Under the pieces are notes generated by a model. It saw nothing but the letters and a program-made list of their open reading frames with translations, was not told the DNA's origin and ran no database searches. From Spirodela intermedia (Eukaryota; Streptophyta; Magnoliopsida; Alismatales; Araceae), in assembly GCA_902729315.2 (NCBI GenBank), contig LR746271.1, positions 2,874,001-2,938,000 of the forward strand: a stretch of DNA of 64,000 nt, read 5' to 3'. The first letter of the stretch is position 1, and the number at the start of each line of letters is the position of its first letter. The translations under genes were made by a program, and so were the position numbers. Shown piece after piece: positions 36,347-46,906 of the stretch.

Positions 36347-38153
36347 TGACGTGACTCAGTCGTTGTATATTAAATCACGCAAATATAAAATTTATAAAAC
36401 TAGAAAATACGAATTTTCAGATATTTAGAAGTATTTTTGAATAAATATATCAATTATAATTCAATAAAACTTTCAAAAATAGCAGTAATTTTCCAAGTCG
36501 ATCACAGGGATGTAATATAATATCTGGTAATTATTCAGAATTTTCCTCAAAGAATACGATTTTCTATGAATTTTATACTAAGAATTAAAAAGGAAATATA
36601 TTTAAAATTCACGAAAAAAGGAAATAAGGGTGCGAACGTCAGGATGACGTCAGCGCCCGGCGAACGTGAATCGGGCGGAAACCGAGTTCCGCCCGGTGAT
36701 TCTTACATAAGCGATTACAGACGATTTAATTAATCAAATTAAGATATGTAAAAATCGGAAGAATCGTAATAGAACAAAATATATTTTGGTAAATTAAAAA
36801 CACAAAATTTATCACTAAATGAAGCGTAAAGTAAATTGAACGCGAATCGGGCGGAAACCGAGTTCTGCCCGGTGATTCTTACATAAGCGATTACAGACGA
36901 TTTAATTAATCAAATTAAGATATGTAAAAATCAGAAGAATCGTAATAGAACAAAATATATTTTGGTAAATTAAAAACACAAAATTTATCACTAAATGAAG
37001 CGTAAAGTAAATTGAAAGCAGGAAAACGAAGTTCTGACATCGCGACGGCGATGCGTCGGCGATGCACTGAAATTCTGAGTGTTTGGAAGGATCGTTGTGT
37101 AGTGTCCACGGCCTCGAAGGCTCTCCTTGGACAAGGACGATGTGGGCAATCTCTAGATCTTCTCGTAAAGTCTAGAGATTAATGAAATGGGTCGTCGAAT
37201 TATCTCCGGCGGCTGTCACCCAGCGGAGCGGAAAAACGGCGACTTTGCGGCTCTCTAGCGGCTGTCACCCGATGGAGAGGAGCTGGATGAAGGTGGGGCG
37301 CATGTCAGGGAGCTTCATCCTCAGGTCTGCGCAGCAAGAGGAGGCTCTTCATCGCATCCGGTACGCTCTCAGGAGGTGGGGACTCGTCTCCCAGCGGATC
37401 GTCCTCTTCCCGACAACGGCTTGTTCGTCGATCAATCGGAGATGATTTACTCGATGGATTCGCAATCCTTTTATCGCGAATCGTTCAACAATTTTAGTAG
37501 CAATGCTCCACAAATCGCGTTGACGAGATTTTCGCCGATGATCCAGCGATTCTCGTTGCTTAATCCTTCACCGGCGATCTGCAGGAAAGTCGCGATAATC
37601 AGATAAAAATATATGAATTTTTACTCTGGGAGGATTCGAACCTGCGCCGGTCGCTCGCCTTTGAGGAAGGTGTGATGCGGGTTTAGTCCCACATCGGTTG
37701 TGCGCCGATTTTTCGGGCGAATATATAGTAATGTTAGCTTTGTAAGCAAAGTCCCTTCTCTCACGTGTACGACCACTCCTTGCCCCACAGCCGGCTGGCC
37801 ACCGGTGACGTGGAAGGGGAGTGGTGCACACGTGCCCCTATCAGTTCAAGCTAAGCCGCTCGAGCCCCTGCTCGCGGCTACTCCCTGACTGCGCTTCCGA
37901 CCCGCTTGTGGGCCCGGCTGGCCGGCGGGTCCCCCTATTTTGCAAGATTTTTATTTTTATTTCTTGTTCTTCATTTATCTCAAAAGTAAGACTGTAAAAA
38001 TCATATAAAATCACATAATTACCCAAAAATTCACGTTAATCAACTGAAAACCACAAATCATACTTTAACACAAATATAAGTCTATTTATCATGAGTTAAG
38101 GCTAAAACTATATTATTTACTAATTATTAACTCATGATAATGAAGACTTATCA
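36347..38153 (-). repeat. Solo LTR G, Athila-1 family
   Basis: Plus-strand ends TGACGTGACTCAG and GACTTATCA; target duplication GTGAC (36342-36346)/GTAAC (38154-38158), one mismatch. At 1,807 bp it is ~170 bp longer than its relatives because of an internal 176-bp tandem duplication. It interrupts the RNase H of Copia-1. Confidence 0.9.
36662..37013. repeat. 176-bp tandem duplication inside LTR G
   Basis: Units 36662-36837 and 36838-37013 are nearly identical, both beginning GAACG and containing TCGGGCGGAAACCGAGTT. No other copy of this LTR in the window has the duplication, so it arose after insertion or in this copy's source. Confidence 0.93.
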
Positions 38154-38221
38154 GTAACAAGGGTGACCGGAAGTCTACTATGAGTTATTACACATATGTC
38201 AGAGGTAACCTCATCACCTAG
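38154..38221 (+). pseudogene. Copia-1 RNase H fragment between two insertions
   Basis: About 68 bp reading GDRKSTMSYYTYVRGNLIT, the usual 'KST-GY--F-GG-LISW' RNase H block, left between solo LTR G and the 5' LTR of Athila-1. Its last five bases CCTAG (38217-38221) are the Athila-1 target duplication. Confidence 0.85.
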
Positions 38222-39867
38222 TGATAAGTCTTTATTATCATGAGTTAATAATTAGTAAATAATATAGTTTTAGCCTTAACTCATGATAAATAGACTTATA
38301 TTTATGTTAAAGTGTGAAAAGTGGTTTTCAATTAATTAATGTGATTTTTTGGATAATTATGTAATTTTATATGAATTTATATGATTTTTATAGTCTTACT
38401 TTTGAGATAAATGAAGAAAAAGAAATAAAATTAAAATATTACAAAATGAGGGGACCCGCCGTCCAGCCGGGCCCGCAAGCAGGTCGAAAGCTCAGTCAGG
38501 GAGTAGCCGCGAGTAGGGGCTCGAGCGGCTTAGCTTGGACTGATAGGGGCACGTGTGCGCCACTCCCCTTCCACATCACCGGTGGCCAGTCAGCTGTTGG
38601 GACAAGGAGTGTGGTCGTACACGCGAGAGAAGGAACTTTGCTTAGAAATGTAACATTAGTATATATTCGCTCGAATAATCGGCACACAACCGATGTGGGA
38701 CTAAACCCGCGTCACACCTTCCTCAGAAGGGGCAGACAACCGGCGCGGGTTCGAATCCTCCCAGAGTCAAAATTCATATATTTTTATCTGATTATCGCGA
38801 CTTTCTTGCAGATCGCCAGTGAAGGATTAAGCAACGAGAATCGCTGGATCATCGGCGAAAATCTCGTCAACGCGATTCGCGGAGCATTGCTACTAAAATT
38901 GTTGAACGATTTGCGATAAAAGGATCGTAAATCCATCGAGTAAATCATCTCTGATTGATCGACGAACAAGTCGTCGTCGGGAAGAGGACGATCCGCCGGG
39001 AGACGAGTCTCCACCTCTTGAGAGCGTACCAGATGTGATGAAGAGCCTCCTCTTGCTCTGCGGACTTGAGGATGAAGCTCCCTGACATGCGCCCCACCTT
39101 CATCCAGCTCCTTTCTGTCGGGTGACAGTCGCCAGAGAGCCGCAAAGTCGCCGTTTTTCCACTCCACCGGGTGACAGCCACCAAAGATGACTCGACGACC
39201 CATTTCATTAATCTCTAGACTTTGTGAGAAGATCTAGAGATTGCCCACGTCGTCCTTATCCAAGGAGAGCCTTCGAGGCCGTGGACACTGCACGATGATC
39301 CTCCCAAACACTCAGAATTCCAGTGCATCGCCGACGCATCGCTGTCACGACGCCGGAACTCTGTTTTCCTGCTTTTAACTTACTTTACGCTTCATTTAGT
39401 GATAATTTTTGTGTTTTTAATTTACCAAAATATACTTTGTTCAATTACAATTCTTCGGGCTTTTACAGATCTTAATTTGATTAATTAAATCATCTATAAT
39501 CGCTTACGTAAGAATCGCCGGGTGGAACTCTTTTTCTGCCTGATTCACGTTCGCCGTGCGCTGATGTTATCCTGATGTGCCCACCCTTATTTCCCTTTTT
39601 CATTAATTTTAAATATATTTCCTTTTCATTTCCTAGTATAAAATTCATAGAAAATCGTATTCATTGAGAAATTTTTTGAATAATTACCAGATATTATATT
39701 ACATCCCTGTGATCGACTTGGAAAATTACTGCTATTTTTGGAAGTTTTATTGAATTATAATTGATATATTTGTTTAGAAATATTTCTAAATATCTGAAAA
39801 GTCGTATTTTTTAGTTTTATAAATTTTAGATTTACGTGATTTAATATAAAACGACTGAGTCACATCA
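38222..39867 (+). repeat. 5' LTR of Athila-1
   Basis: 1,646 bp, TGATAAGTCTTT...GAGTCACATCA. Contains G-box CACGTG at 38550, TATATATT near 38660 and the B-box-like GGTTCGAATCC near 38747. Confidence 0.95.
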
Positions 39868-39872
39868 AATTT

Positions 39873-39892
39873 TAGTGCCGTTGTCGGGGATG
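39873..39892 (+). other. Primer binding site, Athila-1 (tRNA-Asp type)
   Basis: TAGTGCCGTTGTCGGGGATG, five bases after the LTR; matches TGGCGCCGTTGCCGGGGA with three transitions. Confidence 0.82.
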
Positions 39893-40172
39893 TATTGCAT
39901 AATATTTAGTATTTTTTTGTTTTTCTCTTAGAGTACACAAAAAATTTAACTCTTGTTTTATTTTCTTTTTGTCGATTTTTTTTAAGAAAAAGGGAATGAA
40001 AAGAAGCAAGGCAAGGGCTGGAGCATACTAAAGGAGGGTAACAATTACTAAACTTTTCCCTCGAATTTATTGATTTTTTATATGCATGGTAGAAGATCCT
40101 TGCATCCAAGGCTAGAAAATCCTTTCATTATTTCATTCAAGACTAAAAATCCGAAAGAAAAATTAAGTTTTG

Positions 40173-41660
40173 ATGGATCCTGAAGGAAGTACACGTCAAA
40201 CTGAGAACAATCCTATGGCCATGAAAAATCATTATATCCCTAATTCATTTCAAAGAGTATCAAATATTAGAGTCCCATTAGCACCCACTATTAAATTTGA
40301 AATAAATCTAGGAATTTAATTTTCATGGATTGCCTTTAGAGGAACCTCATCAGCACTTAGAAAAATTTCATATGATTTGTGATTTAGTTAATCTCCCTCA
40401 AGTTACACCAGAAATTATTAGGATAAAATTATTTCCTCATACACTTAGGGACAAAGCTAGCCATTGGCTATCCACATTAGATAGAGAATTAACCAGCCAG
40501 AAAGACATAGAACAGACCTTTCTTTGAAAATTTTATCCCTTAGGAAAAACCCAAAATATGAGAAAACATATATGGAGTTTTTCTCAAAGACCAAGAGAAA
40601 CTTTACATGAGACATGGGAAACATTCAAAGATTTACTTAGAAAGTGTCCTCATCATGCTATACCCAAGTGGCAGCTCAATAGAATTTTTTATGATGGATT
40701 ATTAGAACAACATAGAAATATGATTGATTCTATATGCGGAGGAACTTTTATGGAGAAAACTCCTGATGAGATTTACAGTCTTTATGAGAATTTAAGTGAA
40801 AATTCTAGAGATCAAGCCTCTTTTGAATTATATGATAGGGATAAGAAGAGAGGAATTTATGAATTGTATCATGATGATGATTCTAAACTTAGAAATGAGG
40901 TTAATTAGATTAATCAAAGATTAGAAAAACTTGATTTACTTATTGACAATATTAGAAAGCCTCTTAACCCTCAATTTAATTCAAATAGTACATGTCCTAT
41001 GTATGGTGAGAATGATTATTCTGAATTTCAATGTTATAATTTAGATCAATCATTTCACCCTAAGCAAGAACAAGTACAAGTAGCTCACGATTTTAATAGA
41101 AATAGGGAACCTTTTTCAAATTCTTATAATCCTAATTGGAGGAATAATTTTTCATGGAGAGACCCAAATAATATTCAAAATCCAAAAGCACTTAGACTCA
41201 ATTCAAACTCTAAATTTTGTCCAAAAATAAGAAAACAGATTTCAAAAAAATCAGCCCTCTCAAACCCAACCTGATACTATGGAAATGATGCAGCAAATGA
41301 GCCAAATGATGCAACAAACTATGAATCAAATGATGCAGCACCAGAAACAAATTATAGAGGCCCTTGGGAATAAGAGAGAGGAGGGACAGCTACCTAGTCA
41401 GTCCATAGAAAATCCAGGGAACCGCCCAACAATAAGATTTCAGTAAGGGAGTCTAGTAGCATGAATCTAGGAAAAAACCCACGAAATAAAAATGTTAGGA
41501 CAGTGAATGCATTAAGGAGTGGTAAGATCTTACCTGATCCTTATCCCCAAACATTAGAAGAAAAAGAAAACGTGGACAACCCAAAACAAAATCAAATAGG
41601 AGTAGAAGAGGATTTTATAGATTCTACCAAGGACAACCATTCCATTTCCTAAAGCTCTAG
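40173..41660 (+). pseudogene. Athila-1 gag, broken
   Basis: An ATG at 40173 opens a frame ending in TAA near 40318. A small deletion/frameshift is likely there, because the family block FHGLPLEEPHQHLEKF follows at once in another frame. Then come IRIKLFPHTLRDKASHWL, an in-frame TGA at 40525-40527, FKDLLRKCPHHAIPKWQL, FYDGLLEQHRNMIDSICGGT and a TAG at 40906. The zinc knuckle near 41000-41040 reads CPMYGENDYSEFQC; spacing fits C-x2-C-x4-H-x4-C, with the second Cys and the His both replaced by Tyr. A Met/Gln-rich stretch (41280-41360) follows before frame 41461-41652. Confidence 0.88.
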
Positions 41661-41719
41661 AGCCTAGACAAAGAAAGAAAAAGGAACACAATGAAGAAAT
41701 AAAGAAAATTTTACAAGAT

Positions 41720-42616
41720 GTGCAAATTAGTCTTCCTTTACTCACTACCATTGAACATATTCTTGAATATGCTAGAGTTTTGAAAGAAATGTGTACACCA
41801 AAAAGGGCACCTAGAGTAGAAAAATTATCTATGTATGCTAGTGCATTATTATTAAATCAATTACCATATAAATTGAGAGATACAGGTGCCCCTTTAATTT
41901 CGTGTGATATTGGTGGATCCATTTTTCAGAATGCATTACTTGACACCGATGCTAGTATTAATTTATTACCTACAAGTATTTGTGATAAATTTAATATTTC
42001 TGATCTTAAACCTTCTACTGTTACCTTACAATTTGCTGATAGATCTATAAAACATCTTAAAGATATTTTAAAAAATGTGATAGCAACAATTAAAGGGTGT
42101 AAATTTCTAGCTGATTTTGTAGTGCTTGAAATAGATTTTAATGGACAGTTTTATGATACACCAATCATCCTAGGGAGACCATTTTTACATACAGCAAAGA
42201 TGAATATTGATTTTTCCACAAGTATTGCAAAAATTTCATGTGGAGATCAATCAGTAGAAATTAAAATTTTTGAGGTACCAAATGATCTTAAGAAATCACA
42301 AGTATATGATTGTCATACCATAGATCTTCTAGATGATTTTGATGATCCAGATGTTATTGATGACTGTGTGCTGGAAGAATTAGAGGAAATAGAGAATATA
42401 AATTTGGGAGAAGAGAAAGAGGAAGATCATCTGAATTTAGAGTTGAAACCTCTTCCCTCTAGTTTAAAATATATGTTTTTGGAGGAAAATAATTCATTTT
42501 CTGTTATTATTGCAACTGATTTGAGTGATGAACAAGAAGAAGAATTATTAGATGTACTTCAAAAAAATAAGAAGGTTATGGGCTGGAAAATGGACGATCT
42601 AGGGGCATTGATATGA
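41720..42616 (+). pseudogene. Athila-1 protease and linker
   Basis: Open over 298 codons. The protease core ISCDIGGSIFQNALLDTDAS-INLLPTSI has the catalytic D-x-G-A changed to D-T-D-A, which should abolish activity. TPIILGRPFLHTAK is the usual flap-distal block. Then come an acidic linker and LPSSLKYMFLEENNSFSV, ending in a stop just before the RT, which restarts in another frame at 42613. Confidence 0.87.
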
Positions 42617-43970
42617 GTGTATGCATGCATAGTATATATCTAGAGGAGGGGGCTAGAACTAGTAGGGAACCACAACGAAGATTAAATCTTAACATGATGG
42701 AAATTGTAAAAAAAGAAATTTTAAAGTGGTTGGCTGCTGATATTATTTATCCTATTTCAGATAGCAAATGGGTTAGTCTTATACAAGTAGTGCCAAAAAA
42801 ATTAGGGATCACGATTATAAAAAATGAAAATGGAGATGAAATACAAACAAGATTAACTATCGGTTGGAGGGTTTGCATTGATTATAAAAAATTAAATTCA
42901 GTTACTAGAAAAGATCATTTTCCCCTACCATTTACTAATCAAATTCTAGAAAAATTAGTTGGAAAAAACTTTTTTTGTTTTCTGGATGGATACTTTGGTT
43001 ATAATCAAATTTATATAAACCCTTTAGATCAAGAAAAAATAACTTTCACTTGTCCATTTGGTACTTTTACTTTTAAACACATGCCTTTTGGTCTGTGTAA
43101 TGCTCCAGCCACATTTCAAACATGTATGTTGTCTATTTTTTCTGATATGATTGGAAAATGCATGGAAATTTTTATGGACGATTTTTGTGTTTTTGGTGAA
43201 TCATTTGATGAATGCTTAAATCATTTATAGCATGTACTTGAGAAATTCATAGAGAAAAAATTAGTTTTGAGTTGGGAGAAATCACATTTTATGGTTAAAG
43301 AGGGAGTTGTGTTGGGTCATATTGTGAGTAAAAGGGGTTTAGAGGTGGATAGAGCAAAAATTGATATTATATCTAAAATGAAACCTCCAAATTCAGTAAA
43401 ACAGATTAGATCTTTCTTGGGTCATGCAGGTTATTACAGAAAATTTATTCAAGATTTTTTGAAAATTTCTAAACCTCTCATCATGCTATTATCTAAAGAT
43501 GCACCTTTTAATTTTGATGAGAAATGTTTTGAGTCTTTTTCTGAAATAAAAAGATTACTTACTGAGGCACCCATTTTACAAGCTCCTGATTAGTCCCTTC
43601 CTTTTGAAATGATGTGTGATGTATCGAATTATGCAGTGGGGGCCGTTCTAAGACAAACAAAAGAGTCAAAACCCATAGTAATTTCATATGCTAGTAAAAC
43701 TATAACCGATGCTCAATTAAATTATACCACGACTGAAAAAGAGTTGTTAGCTATAGTATTTTTGTTAGAAAGGTTTAGATCATATATTTTGGGAGCTAAA
43801 ATTATTATTTATACTGATCATGCAACATTAAAATATCTGTTAAATAAGAAAGATGCAAAGCTACGTTTATTAAGATGGATTTTATTGTTGTAGGAATTTG
43901 ACTTAGAAATAAAAGATAAAAAAGGTTTCGAGAATGTTGTTACTGACCATCTTTCTAGATTAAGTGATAT
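42613..43970 (+). pseudogene. Athila-1 reverse transcriptase and RNase H
   Basis: RT blocks in order: SDSKWVSLIQVVPKK, GWRVCIDYKKLNSVTRKDHF, FCFLDGYFGYNQI, TFTCPFGTFTFKHMPFGLCN and catalytic FMDDFCVFG (F-x-DD form). The first frame ends at TAG 43228-43230. Then LSWEKSHFMVKEGVVLGHIV and the connection FLGHAGYYRKFIQDF lead to a stop at ~43592. RNase H starts [14 protein letters not shown] with [11 protein letters not shown] and [11 protein letters not shown] (D, E, D present), then TAG at 43891 and DHLSRL near 43960. Three nonsense codons, otherwise well conserved. Confidence 0.92.
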
Positions 43971-44099
43971 AGGAATAAATGCAGCACCTTTACAAGACGT
44001 ATTTTCGGATGAACAATTGATGGCAGCTCAACATCAACCATCACCATGGTATGCACATATTGTTAATTTTCTTGTTTCTGGAAAAACTCCAGACTAGTG

Positions 44100-45306
44100 G
44101 GATAAGAACAGAAAACATCATTTCTTTTCTAAGATTAGAAATTATTTTTGACATGATCCTGATTTATATTACTTGGGCAATGATCAAATTTTAAGGAGAT
44201 GTGTTCCTGAAGAAGAATATCATAGCATTATTAACATGTGCCATTCATCTAACTGTGGAGGACATTTCTTTGGACGAAAAACAGCTACAAAATTTTTTCA
44301 GTGTGGTTTTTATTGGCATACAATCATTAGAGATTCTATAGAATTTAGTAGAATTTCATGCCAATCTATAGGTAACATGAGTAAAAAAGATGAAATGCCC
44401 ATGAGTAACATGTTAGTAGTCGAAATTTTTGATGTATGGGGAATAGATTTCATGGGTCCCTTCCCATCAGCTGAAAAGTATGAATATATTTTGCTTGCTG
44501 TTGATTATGTGTCGAAGTGGGTGGAAGCTATTCCTACTAGAACTAATGATCATAAAATCGTGATGAAATTTGTGTAGGAAAATATTTTTTCGAGATTTGG
44601 ATGTCCTAGAGTGATTATTAGTGATGGAGGAACACATTTTACAAATAAACATTTCAGAGAACTACTGAAAAAGAATGGAGTACACCATAGAGTAGCCACT
44701 CCATATCATCCCCAAACAAATGGGCAAGCTGAAGTAGCAAATAGGGAAATTCAGAGAATTTTGAGAAAAATAGTTAGACCAGATAGGAAAGATTGGCCCA
44801 CGAAATTACAAGATGTATTATAGGCTTATAGAACAGCTTATAAAAATCCCATAGGTATGTCCCCATTTCGTTTGATTTTTGGAAAGCCATGTCATCTTCC
44901 TATGGAAATAGAGCATAAAGCATTATGGGCTATAAAAATTTTATGTATGGATGAAAAATCAGTTGGTGGGCATAGAATTTTTCAGCTACATGAACTAGAG
45001 GAGTTGAGGAATGAAGCTTATGAAAATCATAGAATATATAAAGAAAAAACTAAAACTTTTCATGATAAATACATTAGCAGAAAAAAAATTGATGTTAGAC
45101 AAAAAGTGTGGTTATATGATTCTAGGCTGAAATTATTCCCAAGAAAATTAAAATCAAAATGGAAAGGGCTTTATGTGGTGGAAGAGACATATGATCATGG
45201 GGCTGTAACGATTAAAGATCCTAAAAGTGATCATAACTTTAAAGTAAATGGACAGCAGCTTAAACATTACATAGAACATAAATGTCTTGCAGAAAAAGAA
45301 ATTTAA
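44100..45306 (+). pseudogene. Athila-1 integrase
   Basis: Zinc-binding part: CHSSNCGGHFFGRKTATKFF, CGFYWHTIIRDS, ISCQSIGN; the first Cys of the CxxC pair is missing. Catalytic core: WGIDFMGPFP (D), [12 protein letters not shown] (D) and [15 protein letters not shown] (E), so D, D and E remain. Stops lie near 44575 and 44821 (TAG where relatives have Trp). The C-terminal part 44857-45306 ([20 protein letters not shown], then [24 protein letters not shown]) is open to TAA. No chromodomain, as expected for Athila. Confidence 0.92.
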
Positions 45307-46893
45307 TTATTAAAAGAAATTCAAGAGTAAGATCAAGGAGTCTAGTTGGAGACATTAAATGCAGCGCTGCATGGGAGACAACTCACGGTTTTTATTTCAT
45401 TCTGTTTGATTTTTTTTTTAAGCTCTGTTTTTCTTAGAATTTCACAATACTTGTTTCTATATTTGTTTTTTCGAAAAAGTGCAGGAGGAGTGTAAGATGA
45501 AGTGGAAAATTAAAAACGAGGTTGAGGTGATGTCTTTCTGAGCTTTATCATTTATGACAACATTTTTAATACTTAACTTTGCATATATGCATGTTTCACT
45601 TGAAAATTATATTTTCTGCATATTCTGTTTCGAGTTTTCTGTGTCATTGAGAACAATGTCATTTCTAAGTTGGGGGGTGAAATATTCATTATTAATTTAT
45701 GCTGTAGGACGATTAAGAATATGTGTTTGCATTAGAACAGAAACTGAAAAATTAAAAAATAAAATAAAATTTGGAAAAACTACAACATCTGTTTTCTGGT
45801 TTTTTGTCAGGAACAATAGACTGTCAAAAACAGCAGACAAAAAAAAGCCCGAAATTTGAAATTCTAGAGACCCTTTTCTCACATTTCAATCCCCGAGACA
45901 TATGTTACTGAAATTCAAAATTACAGCTATAAAGACGATAGTTTTGATTTATTTTTGACAAATTTATTATTGCTAAAAACAGAACTGAAAATAGAAAATA
46001 GAACTGTCAGAATATCTAATTTACAAATTTTTTACATCATATTGCATGCATGAAAAATTAAATCAATTAGATTGATTGATACCAAAAGACACTAGGAAGA
46101 TTATTATTGAGTCAAAAGAATGATCTAGTAGCATGAAATGTTGGAATACTCCTTGGATACATGATAGATAACATGGATTTGATTTTACAGATTTTCACTT
46201 CATGATCTTGATGGATAGTATTTACTTGATTTGAAAATTTGATTGATCATTTGAGTTTAATAGAGATTTTTGCACCCAGATCTATAGGACTTGTGAGGAG
46301 AAATCACTTATTTCGAAAAAAAAAGAGAGAGCAATGTGAAAAATCTAGAAATGAAGAGTACACATGGAGGGTGTGAGACATCATTCTCATTGTCGAAAAT
46401 CGTGTATAGAAAAACACTTGCTGCAAAATAAGTGGATAAAGTGAAAGCCCTGAAAATTAAAAGTACACATAGAGGGTGTGAGACATCATTCTCATTGTCG
46501 AAATTTGTCTACAGGAAAAGCTACTTATCCACTATAAAAGAAGGAAGAAATATAGTGCAAACTTCAAAAATCAAGCCATGGAAAAAGAGAAATGTAGGAT
46601 CAATATTATTCTTGGATGATTATTGATAATTGGAACATCTTGTAAATATATCTATGAGTGAAGAAGTGATAAAGATGTGAATAGAAGAAGTGAAGTCTAG
46701 ATTGTTATTCTAAAGAGTACTTAAACATTTAAGTGCTTGACATCATTCTTAAAGACTTGATATAAGAGTCTAAAGTGTCTAAAGGTACATCATTTATAAT
46801 TGTATTTTTATTTTTTTTGTATTGAAATATGATGTTTGAGATTTGTAAATTTTTATTTTCGTAATTCTATTGCTAAGGGACTAGCAATGATTT
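45307..46893. other. Athila-1 3' non-coding region
   Basis: 1.6 kb between integrase and PPT without an env-like gene. It holds a PPT-like block AAGTTGGGGGGTG at 45667-45679 and a direct repeat (46357-46398/46462-46503). The short ORFs at 45554-45859 and 46432-46626 look like chance. Confidence 0.7.
46357..46503. repeat. 42-bp direct repeat, 105 bp apart
   Basis: AGTACACATGGAGGGTGTGA... at 46357-46398 recurs at 46462-46503 with one difference (CATGG/CATAG), ending TCATTGTCGAAA in both. Confidence 0.92.
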
Positions 46894-46906
46894 AAGTTGG
46901 AGGGTG
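46894..46906 (+). other. Poly-purine tract, Athila-1
   Basis: AAGTTGGAGGGTG immediately before the TG of the 3' LTR; primer for plus-strand synthesis by position. Confidence 0.8.

Noticed and set aside
38700-38775. Possible tRNA gene in the Athila-1-type LTR
   Set aside because: Only a B-box-like T-arm is present; no acceptor stem, D-arm or anticodon arm could be folded by eye.
45310-46893. env-like gene in Athila-1
   Set aside because: No long frame, signal peptide or transmembrane pattern; only short chance ORFs.
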